Positions 46,208 through 53,709 of a stretch of 64,000 nt of DNA are shown in pieces. The stretch is from NCBI GenBank assembly GCA_026002875.1, contig BPGE01000001.1, forward strand, positions 4,799,737 to 4,863,736. The letters run 5' to 3'. The translations under genes were made by a program, and so were the position numbers. Position 1 is the stretch's first letter. Every line of letters begins with the position of its first letter. This DNA is from Bryobacteraceae bacterium. Lineage in GTDB: Bacteria > Acidobacteriota > Terriglobia > Bryobacterales > Bryobacteraceae. Below the pieces are notes generated by a model. That model saw only the letters and a program-made list of their open reading frames with translations, ran no database searches and was not told where the DNA came from.

Positions 46208-46645
46208 ATGGCCAGGTCAATGAAGAAGCGGAATCCGGCGGCGGCCGCGAAAGAGCAGCCTTTCCCGCACTTCCTGCCGGATTATCCGGTCAAGCCTTGG
46301 GTGGATCCGGCGACGGGGGAGCGCTTCCAGACGGTGAGCGTGGACCTGCCGGACGGCACTTTCCTCGCGTTTGTGGCCGAGGCGCCCGAGGTGCGCGCGA
46401 CGGCGAAGACGCGCGGCGAAGCTGAGCGGGCCGTGCTGGCGGTCTGGCGGCGGCCTGAATCGCAGAAGGGCCGTTACGAAGCCGAACTGCGGCGGAAAGC
46501 CCGCGAGAATCCAGAGGCGTTGACGGAAGACGAAGCCGAGTGGCTGTACTTCGAGAAGGTGAAGGACGAACCGTGGGTGCCAGCGGAGAAGGTGCTGAAG
46601 GAGTACGGGTATGGCCTGGACGGTCGTCCTCTCAAGAAGGGCTGA
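46208..46645 (+). CDS. Putative antitoxin paired with RelE-type toxin
   Basis: This 145-aa protein starts at 46208 (MARSMKKRNP) with GGAGG 6 nt upstream. Its middle (TVSVDLPDGTFLAFVAEAPE...TAKTRGEAERAVLAVW) resembles HicB-like antitoxin cores. Its helical C-terminal part (ENPEALTEDEAEWLYFEKVK, PAEKVLKEYGY) would suit toxin binding. It overlaps the RelE-type toxin gene by 35 nt, the usual order for such pairs. The family assignment is inferred mostly from this arrangement. Confidence 0.55.
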   Translation: MARSMKKRNPAAAAKEQPFPHFLPDYPVKPWVDPATGERFQTVSVDLPDGTFLAFVAEAPEVRATAKTRGEAERAVLAVWRRPESQKGRYEAELRRKARENPEALTEDEAEWLYFEKVKDEPWVPAEKVLKEYGYGLDGRPLKKG

Positions 46646-46866
46646 GAAGAACCTGCCGAGGCTGCCCGCGGAGATCCGGGAGTGGGCGCTGAAAAATGAT
46701 CGCTGCACTGCACGGGGGGCCGAACGTCGCCGGAGCGGAGAAACTCCAGGGCGCCGGCAAGCGTTTCAGGGTGCGCAAGGGCGACTACAGGCTGACGTTC
46801 GAGGTCAAAGAAAGCAGAATCGAGGTGGCTCGGATAGGTCACCGGAAAGACGTCTACCGGGATTGA
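46611..46866 (+). pseudogene. RelE/ParE-family toxin gene with a single-base frameshift
   Basis: The frame beginning at 46611 encodes MAWTVVLSRRAEKNLPRLPA and EIREWALKN, a RelE-like N-terminus, then diverges. In the next frame the family's C-terminal half follows at once: KLQGAGKRFRVRKGDYRLTF, EVKES, then RIEVARIGHRKDVYRD and a stop at 46866. Removing one A from the A5 run in CTGAAAAATG restores a continuous ~84-aa RelE/ParE toxin (mRNA interferase or gyrase poison). Either an inactivating mutation, a sequencing error or frameshifted expression. Confidence 0.75.
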
Positions 46867-47041
46867 AGGAGGGCGAGCGGTCGCAACGCTATTCGGTTCG
46901 GTGGCGTTGGGATTACGGGCAGTCAAATTCAGTCCGTGAGCAGCCAGACAGCCAGCAGGCCCGCGCCACCCAGGAGCAAGGGTAGCGCGACCTCGCTCCC
47001 GGCGAACTGCCCGGGGCCGGGGAGCGTCGGCCACGGGCTGA

Positions 47042-47419
47042 CTAAGGGCGCTGCGATCCTCCGCCGAGGAGATCTTTCAGCGGGGTAGTGACGTCGATGC
47101 CGGCCTGGCGGGCGACGAAGCGGGCGTAATTGACGGGGTCGTTCCGGTCAGCGGCAGGAGAGTAGCCCGCATAAATGCCGGGCTTGCCACCAAAGAATTC
47201 CAGCAGGTTCAGGCCGCGATCGATGTTGCGGCGGATCTGCTGCTTCAGCGCGGCCCAACCCGCCTCGGGGGTCTCGAACACTGCATACCCTCCGCTGACC
47301 GGCCGGGATCCCCACGAGCGGAGATTGCCGGGGTTGTTGTTGCGCTGAGCGAGGCTTCCGGGCTTGTAGAAGCCCTCCATGCGGGCGATGGCTTCAGCGA
47401 TTTTGTCGACCAGATCCAT
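47042..47419 (-). CDS. Lysozyme-like peptidoglycan hydrolase
   Basis: This 125-aa protein starts MDLVDKIAEAIARMEGFYKP, followed by AQRNNNPGNLRSWG and YAVFETPEAGWAALKQQIRRNI. This is the pattern of small lysozyme-like/structural muramidases of phages and integrative elements, with Glu15 a candidate catalytic acid. It lacks a signal peptide, so it would act at lysis or as a virion-borne enzyme. It is the last gene of the long minus-strand block. No convincing gene lies in the 175-bp stretch to the frameshifted toxin. Confidence 0.8.
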   Translation of the reverse strand: MDLVDKIAEAIARMEGFYKPGSLAQRNNNPGNLRSWGSRPVSGGYAVFETPEAGWAALKQQIRRNIDRGLNLLEFFGGKPGIYAGYSPAADRNDPVNYARFVARQAGIDVTTPLKDLLGGGSQRP

Positions 47420-47427
47420 GACTCACC

Positions 47428-47907
47428 TCAGAAGGGGACTTTTTTGTCGGTTCCTCTTTCGCGGCGGCGGCGCCAGATCTCGGCGGCGAAGGCGCTGCGG
47501 CGCGCTGGCGGAGTCTCCTGCACCAGGCGCACGGCGGCGGGCAGGCTCATGCTCGAGTCCTCGCCTCGCAATGCCAGCACGGCCTGCACCCACTGTCCGA
47601 GGCTTGTGGCGCCTTTGCCGGCGGGGTTGAACTGGCGGGTGCGGACACCGCGGCCGGACCGCGCGAATGCGGCGCCTTTCTTCGCGTTGCAGGGGCGGCA
47701 GGCGTAGACGAGGTTTTCGGGGGTGTTGTTGGCCTCGTTGCCGTCCACGTGGTCGATGTCGCGCGGGCGCGGAGCGCCGCAGTAGACGCAGCGCTTCTCC
47801 ACTTCCGGCGCCGCGCGGTTGGCGCGGTAGCGCTTGGCGCGGTCCGTGATGAGTTCCACGGGCTTCCGGCCGGCGGGCATGGACGGGTTGGGAATCCAGC
47901 GCTTCAC
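47428..47907 (-). CDS. HNH endonuclease (element 1)
   Basis: This 159-aa protein has an HNH nuclease core: CVYCGAPRPRDIDHVDGNEA (zinc Cys pair and catalytic D-H), NNTPENLVYACRPCNAKKG (Asn and second Cys pair). Such nucleases may be homing enzymes or act in packaging in tailed phages, but no terminase is near. It lies 8 nt upstream of the lysozyme gene and overlaps the previous gene by 4 nt. A different HNH protein is in element 2. Confidence 0.9.
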   Translation of the reverse strand: MKRWIPNPSMPAGRKPVELITDRAKRYRANRAAPEVEKRCVYCGAPRPRDIDHVDGNEANNTPENLVYACRPCNAKKGAAFARSGRGVRTRQFNPAGKGATSLGQWVQAVLALRGEDSSMSLPAAVRLVQETPPARRSAFAAEIWRRRRERGTDKKVPF

Positions 47908-48113
47908 TGCCGTTTCCTTTGAGGGCGATATGGTCGGGTGGCTGGCGTTCCGTCTGGGTTGAAGTGCTGGGCGAGCAGAGCCTGCGCGCCCTGTGCAAAG
48001 GCTACCAGGGCCGCCATGAAGGGCTTCCAGTCGGATGAGACGGGCATGGTGGGAATCACGATCTGAGCGAACAGACCGGCAAGCTGAACTGTGATGGTCC
48101 AGCGGCGGCTCAC
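47904..48113 (-). CDS. 69-aa small hydrophobic protein
   Basis: MSRRWTITVQLAGLFAQIVI begins a hydrophobic segment, followed by FMAALVAFAQGAQALLAQHF and a basic tail (RPYRPQRKRQ). Holin-like by size and position next to the lysozyme and HNH genes. Overlaps both neighbours by 4 nt. Confidence 0.6.
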   Translation of the reverse strand: MSRRWTITVQLAGLFAQIVIPTMPVSSDWKPFMAALVAFAQGAQALLAQHFNPDGTPATRPYRPQRKRQ

Positions 48114-48475
48114 CGGGCCCCTCCCTTGAGAGCCTTGTAGTCGGCGTATGCGAGCTCGAGGGCCTTTCGCAATTCGTTCGTCGTCAGGTGGCGGTAGTTC
48201 ACGCGCATGAGCTCCGTCGCTACGGCGACAGCGAGCAGCTTAATCTCCTGGTCGGTCTTGGGGATGCTGGCCGGGAACAGATGCGGATACTGCGCCTCGA
48301 TCTGCCGGGCGAGAGCAGGCGGCGGCGCCTCGCGGCCAGAAACGATCGCGGCGGCGAGTTCGATGTATGGCAAGGCTGCCTTGACTGCGGGCAGGGCGCG
48401 GCGGAAGCTCTCGAAGCCAGCCTTCGTGGTGAAGAAGCGGGCCAGCGAACGGAACAGGTTGAGGAGCCAGTTCAT
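48110..48475 (-). CDS. 121-aa hypothetical helical protein
   Basis: Starts MNWLLNLFRSLARFFTTKAG, with an amphipathic/hydrophobic N-terminus and a mostly helical body ending ALELAYADYKALKGGAR. It overlaps the next gene by 4 nt. Function unknown. Confidence 0.68.
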   Translation of the reverse strand: MNWLLNLFRSLARFFTTKAGFESFRRALPAVKAALPYIELAAAIVSGREAPPPALARQIEAQYPHLFPASIPKTDQEIKLLAVAVATELMRVNYRHLTTNELRKALELAYADYKALKGGAR

Positions 48476-48477
48476 GG

Positions 48478-48909
48478 TCAGGATCTCATCAGGCGGTCGA
48501 AGGTCTCGCGTAACTTCGATTGCACGGCATCGGCGGGGAAGATCCACGGCTTCTTCAGGCACTGCACGGTCAGCGTTTGCGAGCCGGGATCGTACACCCA
48601 CCGCATTTGGACGCCGCCGCGCTCCATCGTGCCCACAGGCGCGTTGATGTGCAGGCCCTCGGCGGCGAGGCCTCGGCAGATCTTGTCCCAGTCGCCCGGC
48701 TGAACGTTGCGGAAGGTGATGGGTTCGAGGGGCATGTGAGTAATCTCCAGGTGTGCGTGGCTGTGCCAGTCGAGGATCAGCTGCCCGACGGCTTGCGGCG
48801 GCGTCGTGCCTTCCGCACAGGCTTCCGGCCGGTCCTCGAACCAGGCGCGCCACCAGAGACCTCGCTGGACGAGGTGGATTCTCGGCCGGCGGTGGCGCGG
48901 GGCAGCCAT
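48478..48909 (-). CDS. 143-aa hypothetical protein, apparently two segments
   Basis: The N-terminal part (GLWWRAWFEDRPEACAEG, PPQAVGQLILDWH) looks like a HicB-type small alpha/beta unit. From Met59 (MPLEPITFRNVQPGDWDKIC) a second segment begins, with a possible internal GGAG ribosome site 9 nt upstream, so an alternative shorter product is possible. Its start overlaps the stop of the 41-aa gene (TGATG). Confidence 0.65.
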   Translation of the reverse strand: MAAPRHRRPRIHLVQRGLWWRAWFEDRPEACAEGTTPPQAVGQLILDWHSHAHLEITHMPLEPITFRNVQPGDWDKICRGLAAEGLHINAPVGTMERGGVQMRWVYDPGSQTLTVQCLKKPWIFPADAVQSKLRETFDRLMRS

Positions 48910-49034
48910 CAGCGGTCCCTCATCCTCCTTCGGCTTTCGAGGATGGCTACCGCCACCAGGGCGGCGCCAGCAAGAATCAGCACGGCCTGGATGCCGCGTA
49001 AAGCGATGTCGAGGCGGTCAGAAGACGTGTTCAT
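48909..49034 (-). CDS. 41-aa single-TM protein
   Basis: MNTSSDRLDIALRGIQAVLI leads into one TM helix (AVLILAGAALVAVAILES) and a basic tail RRRMRDR. Start and stop overlap the flanking genes (ATGA at 49031-49034, TGATG at 48907-48911). Too short for standard gene calling, but the overlaps support it. Confidence 0.6.
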   Translation of the reverse strand: MNTSSDRLDIALRGIQAVLILAGAALVAVAILESRRRMRDR

Positions 49035-49375
49035 GATGCGATCCTCCCGGGCAGGCATGTCATCACAGCCGGTCGGCGACGCAGAGGGAGCTCCTGAATG
49101 CCTCTGGCGAGCGCGAGGCGGCCTTCAGTGAAAGCACCGATTCCGAATGTCGTCCCGTAAAGCAGCGCCCGTATCGGAGCGGGGTTGGAGCGCTTGAACT
49201 GGTAGTCGAACAGCGTTCCGGCGCGCATGCGGCCTTTTTCTGTGATTGCGAACTGCTGGTTCAGACGTCCCTCTGCGTAGGCCGCGATGCCGAAGGTCGA
49301 GCCGTAGAGCAGCGCACGGACCGGAGCCGGGTTCGAGCGCTGGTACGCAATATTGGTCAGGGCTGTACGCTTCAT
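49031..49375 (-). CDS. 114-aa protein with an internal ~29-residue duplication
   Basis: The copies read YQRSNPAPVRALLYGSTFGI then AAYAEGRLN, and FKRSNPAPIRALLYGTTFGI then GAFTEGRLA, separated by about 20 residues. A glycine/hydrophobic repeat of this type may insert into a membrane or oligomerize. It sits between the putative virion proteins and the lysis-type genes and overlaps both neighbours by 4 nt. No family recognized. Confidence 0.7.
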   Translation of the reverse strand: MKRTALTNIAYQRSNPAPVRALLYGSTFGIAAYAEGRLNQQFAITEKGRMRAGTLFDYQFKRSNPAPIRALLYGTTFGIGAFTEGRLALARGIQELPLRRRPAVMTCLPGRIAS

Positions 49376-50223
49376 ATCAGGAGGCACAGGGTACCGCGGT
49401 CGGTGCTGTTGTCGTTGTTCGATGTAATGGAAGTCCAGTTCTTCCCGTCCCAAGTTACGGTTTGGTCAGGGATCATGGACTGATAGATGACGAGCGCGTC
49501 CCACAGATATCCCAGCCATTTAGCAGCCGTTGTCGGGTGGAACGCTATCCTGGCTTCCATCACGTCCCTCGAGCCGTCGAGCCACTCTCGCTTTGTCGCC
49601 GAGTCTCCGGCCGGATCCGGAGCCTGTGTCCTGACGCTGATCGCGCGGTCGCTTGATTGGCTGGCAGAGAAGAGGGACTCGTTGTTGAGCACGATTCCCA
49701 CGCGCGCAAACTGCGTGAAGAGCCGCGTCCGCAGGGTGGTTTTGCCTGTCGTGTTGGTGTCCCCGTCGTCGTTGGAGCCGAGATATGCGCAGTCGGTGAC
49801 GGTGACATTCATTGCCGGCTCCAATTTCGGAGCGGTAAAAAACACGAACGTGCGGGCAGACGTACTACCCGGAACCCACGCGAAGGCTTGGTATGCGCTG
49901 GCAACGATTTTCCACGTCAGAGATCCAGGAAAGCAGAATGCCGCAGCAGAGTCGTTCAGCAGCATTTCATTCCAGCTCCGCAGGCCGACTCGAGCGCAAT
50001 TTCCTGTGCCGGGATCCCAGATTCGCACTTTGTACCGGAGATTGTCAGGAGTGGTTCCGCTGCCCAAGACGCGATCAGTGCCCGAGCCGCTGATGTGGCT
50101 CCACCCTGCCGTCAGGAGGGCGCCGATCACGTTGTTCACCCAATCGGCACGAGTCGCAGGAGTGAACTCGGCCACGTACACGGGATTCCCGGTGTAGGCC
50201 TGCGAGTAGTAAATGTTCGCCAT
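49372..50223 (-). CDS. 283-aa putative virion/spike protein
   Basis: The start is MANIYYSQAYTGNPVYVAEF at 50223, overlapping the previous stop by 1 nt. The sequence is beta-rich with many Thr/Ser/Asn and aromatic residues (GWSHISGSGTDRVLGSGTTP, VRIWDPGTGNCARVGLRSWN, RTFVFFTAPKLEPAMNVTV) and ends STDRGTLCLLI. The RIWDPGTGNCARV segment recalls structural proteins of phages, but no family was confirmed. The last long gene of the structural-like block. Confidence 0.68.
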   Translation of the reverse strand: MANIYYSQAYTGNPVYVAEFTPATRADWVNNVIGALLTAGWSHISGSGTDRVLGSGTTPDNLRYKVRIWDPGTGNCARVGLRSWNEMLLNDSAAAFCFPGSLTWKIVASAYQAFAWVPGSTSARTFVFFTAPKLEPAMNVTVTDCAYLGSNDDGDTNTTGKTTLRTRLFTQFARVGIVLNNESLFSASQSSDRAISVRTQAPDPAGDSATKREWLDGSRDVMEARIAFHPTTAAKWLGYLWDALVIYQSMIPDQTVTWDGKNWTSITSNNDNSTDRGTLCLLI

Positions 50224-50663
50224 CAGACGTAGCGGTACTTCACAAAGCCAGAGAACTGCCCATTTCCGGACAGGCTCAGTTTGAGCGGGTTGTTGGGTTG
50301 CAATTCGAACCAGGGCTCGCCGACGTACGGCAGCAGCAGTCCTTGTTGCATGGGCCACGCTTTTTGCAGGCCAGTGAGGCTTACCGTGTCATCGAACAGC
50401 TCCCAGTTCTGATCGTTTTCCGACCAGATGTACAGTGCGAATACACGTATCGCGAGACCTGCGCTGGCTGGCACGATCACGTACGTTCCAGCGGTCGTTA
50501 GGCTGATGACTGCGTGGGTGAGAGACGGCGAGGCCTGGAATGTAGGTAGGGCTGGGGCCGATTGCGGGTTGGCGAAACCAGCCGCTCGGAGAGCCCCTTC
50601 GCCCCTGATCGCGCGGCGGGCGAGATCCTGTTCGTGTTCAATGCTGAGGCTGAGGGGAGTCAT
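50223..50663 (-). CDS. 146-aa beta-rich putative structural protein
   Basis: MTPLSLSIEHEQDLARRAIR begins a helical N-terminus, followed by a beta-sandwich-like half (TTAGTYVIVPASAGLAIRVF, WSENDQNWELFDD) and a strand-like tail PLKLSLSGNGQFSGFVKYRY. The C-terminal strand pattern is typical of viral decoration or spike domains (inference). Overlaps the flanking genes. Confidence 0.65.
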   Translation of the reverse strand: MTPLSLSIEHEQDLARRAIRGEGALRAAGFANPQSAPALPTFQASPSLTHAVISLTTAGTYVIVPASAGLAIRVFALYIWSENDQNWELFDDTVSLTGLQKAWPMQQGLLLPYVGEPWFELQPNNPLKLSLSGNGQFSGFVKYRYV

Positions 50664-51124
50664 GGGCGTGGCTCCGCGGTGAAGATGACGAGCTCGATGG
50701 TGTTGGGACTGGTGGCAAGGTTCTCGAGTTGCACAGAGAGCACGGCAGGCTCTATCACCAGGCGCGGCCGCACCAGGTAGTGGACTGGCAGAGTGATGCC
50801 CAGTGTGTTTCCTTGCGGGCAGATGTTGCGCCAATTGACTGGCGTATTGAAGAACGCCGCGTTGTTGCGCAGGTCTACGATCTGCACGCGGAAGCCAGCA
50901 CTGGCGGAGCAGTTGCCAGAGAAGCCCAGCACGTAAGAGCCGACAGGCAGAGAAAGGCGTACGTCCAGGCGAGCGAGAGAGCCTAGTTGCGCATTGGGCG
51001 ATGGCGGCACAGGGTAGGCTCCGGGTTGGTAGCCGGGCGATCGCGTGACTCGCAGCAGGTTGGCCAGAGCCTCCCTGTGGAAACTGCTCGGCCGGAATTG
51101 CGGGTAGTGCAGCGCAATGGTCAT
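50660..51124 (-). CDS. 154-aa beta-rich putative structural protein
   Basis: The N-terminus (MTIALHYPQFRPSSFHREAL) leads into a strand-rich domain (RLDVRLSLPVGSYVLGFSGN, GFRVQIVDLRNN) and ends NTIELVIFTAEPRP. The ending resembles that of the 136-aa protein at 51366 (NTIQLVLIGSK), suggesting paralogues. Its start overlaps the next gene's stop by 4 nt. Confidence 0.65.
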   Translation of the reverse strand: MTIALHYPQFRPSSFHREALANLLRVTRSPGYQPGAYPVPPSPNAQLGSLARLDVRLSLPVGSYVLGFSGNCSASAGFRVQIVDLRNNAAFFNTPVNWRNICPQGNTLGITLPVHYLVRPRLVIEPAVLSVQLENLATSPNTIELVIFTAEPRP

Positions 51125-51369
51125 CGTCTGCGCTCCTGCCTGTGCTCCATCTCCAGGTGGTTCACTCGTTCGCGTAACTGCTCGAACTCAGGCCTGCTGG
51201 TGTACTGCTTTCCTGCTTCGCTGATCTTCTCGAGCAGCAGTACGCGGGTCTCCATCACCTCCGCCTTGACGTTGAGGCTGATGAGGGCGGTGCCGAGGCT
51301 GACCAGCAGCCCGGCGACGAAGAGGGCCACCTGGAGGCGGCCGGCATCATGGTCTGGGTTCAGTTTCAT
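51121..51369 (-). CDS. 82-aa TM/coiled-coil protein
   Basis: One TM helix (LQVALFVAGLLVSLGTALI) is followed by a coiled coil (ETRVLLLEKISEAGKQY, RPEFEQLRERVNHLEMEHRQ). The layout resembles small membrane proteins of phage lysis or virion assembly. Overlaps neighbours by 4 nt. Confidence 0.68.
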   Translation of the reverse strand: MKLNPDHDAGRLQVALFVAGLLVSLGTALISLNVKAEVMETRVLLLEKISEAGKQYTSRPEFEQLRERVNHLEMEHRQERRR

Positions 51370-51776
51370 CGGGTTCTGAGGAGTTTCGATCCGATCAACA
51401 CCAACTGAATCGTGTTGCTCGCGCCCGACAGGTCCATGATGTCGAACTGCACCTGGCTGCCTGCGGGAAAGACCGCATTGGGCTCTACGGGCACGGGGAA
51501 CTGGGCCGAGCCGACCAGGTTCGCGTTGCGGGTGTAGGCGCTCGGCCAGTAGCGTCCGCTCGGAAGCCGGAAGCGGATCTGATAGTTTCCGGTTTGCGTG
51601 CCGACGATGGCCTTGAGCACGAAGTCACCGTCGGAATCGATGAAGACACCTTGTGCGAGCAGCTCCTGGTTGGCGGTGAGGGTGACGTTGATGGTGAGCG
51701 CGTGCGTTTCTTCGTAGTACTGCTGCGCCGCAGGCGGCGTTTGAGGGGCCTCGCCGAGGCCTGAAAAGGTGCGCAT
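51366..51776 (-). CDS. 136-aa beta-rich putative structural protein
   Basis: Contains THALTINVTLTANQELLAQG, DFVLKAIVGTQTGNYQIRFR and AGSQVQFDIMDLSGASNTIQ, a beta-sandwich-like pattern, with a C-terminus like that of the 154-aa protein. It lies just downstream of the candidate capsid gene, separated by a hairpin. A minor capsid or penton role is possible (inference). Confidence 0.65.
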   Translation of the reverse strand: MRTFSGLGEAPQTPPAAQQYYEETHALTINVTLTANQELLAQGVFIDSDGDFVLKAIVGTQTGNYQIRFRLPSGRYWPSAYTRNANLVGSAQFPVPVEPNAVFPAGSQVQFDIMDLSGASNTIQLVLIGSKLLRTR

Positions 51777-51796
51777 GACGATTCTCCTGACAAAGT

Positions 51797-51832
51797 GGGG
51801 CGGCTGCGGCCAGGCCGCCCCGCTCTTTTTTT
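51797..51832 (+). terminator. Strong hairpin with T tract beside the candidate capsid gene
   Basis: Stem GGGGCGGC/GCCGCCCC (51797-51804, 51814-51821) followed on the plus strand by GCTCTTTTTTT. All genes here are on the minus strand, where an A tract precedes the hairpin, so it may terminate antisense transcription or stabilize the upstream mRNA's 3' end. Confidence 0.6.
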
Positions 51833-51848
51833 ACGCCGCTGGCTCAGG

Positions 51849-52418
51849 CTACTGGACGCCTTCCGAGATCAGGCCGTCGAGGAACACCTGGAGGTAGATG
51901 CCGCCGCCGGCAGAGGCCGTGGTGAAGCTGGTGCCTTGCAGTTCGACTGCGAACGGCACGTTAGACGGCAAATCCAGGGCGTACTCTGGCCCCACGCCGT
52001 AGATGGCCCTGGGGTCGGGCGCGCCGTTGGTCCAGGCTTGGATGGTGGTAGTCGTGGCCGTCGTGGAAACGGCGCCGTGGATGCCCCCGCCGCCGGGGAA
52101 GAAGTGAATCGGGCCTTCCAGGAAGTACTTCTGCCCGATTTTGAGGCGCAGGGCATAATTCTTGAACAGGTTCTCGATGTCGCTGACAACCATGCCGATC
52201 AGGAAGACCCTGAGGGCCATGATCTTCATCGAAACCGGGATCGGCAGCTTCCCGCTGTCGGTCATGTTGGTTTCGTTGATGCCCTTGGTGCTCGAGATCG
52301 GAGCCTGGAACAGGGTGTACAGCGCCGTTGTTGCGGTGTTGGCTGCCACTTTGAGCGTGTCGTAGAAGCAGCCGAGGCGGTAGCGGAGTTTGTCGTTGAG
52401 GAACGCAGAGCTGTTCAT
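51849..52418 (-). CDS. 189-aa candidate major capsid protein
   Basis: The protein starts MNSSAFLNDKLRYRLGCFYD. It has a helical N-terminus, then a strand-rich body (PIPVSMKIMALRVFLIGMVV, YALRLKIGQKYFLEGPIHFF, PGGGGIHG, YALDLPSNVPFAVELQGTSF, GIYLQVFLDGLISEGVQ) with no signal peptide or TM helix. The size and strand pattern would suit a single jelly-roll capsid subunit, and the strong hairpin next to the gene suits high expression. This is inference from composition and context. No homologue was confirmed. Confidence 0.6.
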   Translation of the reverse strand: MNSSAFLNDKLRYRLGCFYDTLKVAANTATTALYTLFQAPISSTKGINETNMTDSGKLPIPVSMKIMALRVFLIGMVVSDIENLFKNYALRLKIGQKYFLEGPIHFFPGGGGIHGAVSTTATTTTIQAWTNGAPDPRAIYGVGPEYALDLPSNVPFAVELQGTSFTTASAGGGIYLQVFLDGLISEGVQ

Positions 52419-52448
52419 GGGTGCTGTGATTTCCTTTCTTGCGGCTGC

Positions 52449-53207
52449 TTACCGGCCGTACCGGCTCAGGCCGCTCATGTTGGTGGGCGCCGGCAGGGGC
52501 GCGGGCGGGGTGGCCGGCTGCGCCGCCTCCACAATGGCGCGGGGGATGATGGGCTGGCCGGCCTGGTCGAGCACGACAGGGACGGGGAAGTAGCCGTCCT
52601 TGATCACGCCTAGGCTGGCTGCCTGAGCATCGCCGACGCCGGAGAGCGCGAAGTACTTTCCGACGGGCGAGAACTGTTCCGTGATGATTCGGCTCACGGT
52701 GTAGAGCGAGCCGCCGATGAAGATCAGCTTGCCGGCCTCGCGGTTCCAAAACCGGCCAGCGACGGCGCCTGCGAGAGCCGCGGTGGCGAAGTTGGCGGCG
52801 TAGCCGATCAGGCCCGTGTTCCGGGTCTGGAGGGCAAGCTGTGGGATCTGGCGGGTTGCGACCAGGCCGAGCAGGGCGATGGCGCCCGACTTGGCCAGGC
52901 CCAGAGGCCCGCGCGTGATGGACGGGTTCGAACGCCGCTTGGCCCGGCGGGTCTTCATTTTGATGAAGGGGTTGGGCCGCGGCGACGTCCGCTTCTTGGG
53001 CTTGGTGGACTTTGCTTTCATGGTCTTCCTCTGCGGATTGAGAGCGCCAAGGGTGATGAGGGCGCCGGGGTTGCGCCGTTTGGGCTTCGCCGCTGCCTTG
53101 CGATGGGCTTTCGGCATGACCGCACGCTTGGCGCGTGTGATGGTCCGCTTCCGCCCGGCGGGCTTCTGCGGGTTGAACAATCGTTTCTTTTTCAGGATCA
53201 CTGCCAT
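52449..53207 (-). CDS. 252-aa protein with very basic N-terminus and membrane segments
   Basis: The first 95 residues are extremely Lys/Arg-rich with repeated R-x-N-P motifs (KPKRRNPGAL, SPRPNPFIKM, RRSNPSITRG), as expected for DNA binding. Next come hydrophobic segments (GAIALLGLVATRQI, YAANFATAALAGAVAGRF) and a Pro/Ala-rich tail. AGGAG at 7 nt supports the start. A protein tying DNA to an internal membrane would fit a membrane-containing virion (inference). It lies directly upstream of the candidate capsid gene. Confidence 0.7.
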   Translation of the reverse strand: MAVILKKKRLFNPQKPAGRKRTITRAKRAVMPKAHRKAAAKPKRRNPGALITLGALNPQRKTMKAKSTKPKKRTSPRPNPFIKMKTRRAKRRSNPSITRGPLGLAKSGAIALLGLVATRQIPQLALQTRNTGLIGYAANFATAALAGAVAGRFWNREAGKLIFIGGSLYTVSRIITEQFSPVGKYFALSGVGDAQAASLGVIKDGYFPVPVVLDQAGQPIIPRAIVEAAQPATPPAPLPAPTNMSGLSRYGR

Positions 53208-53217
53208 CTGGTTTCTC

Positions 53218-53709
53218 CTAGTTCACGATCCCTTCTGGGCGGACCTGGTACGAGCCGCCGGTGAGATAGAGCCGCTTGTTCCGCACGTCGTAGTGCAGCA
53301 GCGGCAGGCTGCCTCCGTCCTCGCCGAAACGGTGTTCGTAGACGGACGGCTGAAAGTCATGGAACGCCTTGGAGGTGTAGTAGGCGATCTTCGCCACAGG
53401 ACCTAGCGTCACGTGGTCCTTCGGCAGGTATTTGTCGAGCGCCAGAGTCTTCAGGTCGATCTCCTGGTCTCCGCCTACGAAGTAGAGCTGGCCTCCGTCG
53501 GGCGTGGCAGCTACGCGGACGCCGTCTTTGAACTCGAGCACGCGGACGTGCTTTTCCGCGAGTACTTGCAGTTCGACCAGCCGGCCGAGGTCCGCGAGCT
53601 CTGTCGGCTCGTCGCTCACCTCGATGTAGTCGCGCACTTTGCGCACGGGGCGCCCGTGGAACTTCTCCGAGAGCGCGGCTGCCGGCGAACTGTTCTTGCG
53701 GCGTTTCAT
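53218..53709 (-). CDS. 163-aa conserved-looking hypothetical protein
   Basis: The start is MKRRKNSSPAAALSEKFHGR at 53709, overlapping the previous stop. Charged alpha/beta sequence with FHGRPVRKVRDYIEVSDEPT, LYFVGGDQEIDLKTLALDKY and a C-terminal YDVRNKRLYLTGGSYQVRPE. The motif-rich look suggests a conserved family in such elements; its function is unknown. It ends 10 nt before the basic protein's start. Confidence 0.68.
   Translation of the reverse strand: MKRRKNSSPAAALSEKFHGRPVRKVRDYIEVSDEPTELADLGRLVELQVLAEKHVRVLEFKDGVRVAATPDGGQLYFVGGDQEIDLKTLALDKYLPKDHVTLGPVAKIAYYTSKAFHDFQPSVYEHRFGEDGGSLPLLHYDVRNKRLYLTGGSYQVRPEGIVN

Noticed and set aside
46922..47041. Hydrophobic minus-strand stretch after the lysozyme-like gene (ends LLLGGAGLLAVWLLTD)
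   Set aside because: No ATG, GTG or TTG start in frame; cannot be supported as a gene without one.
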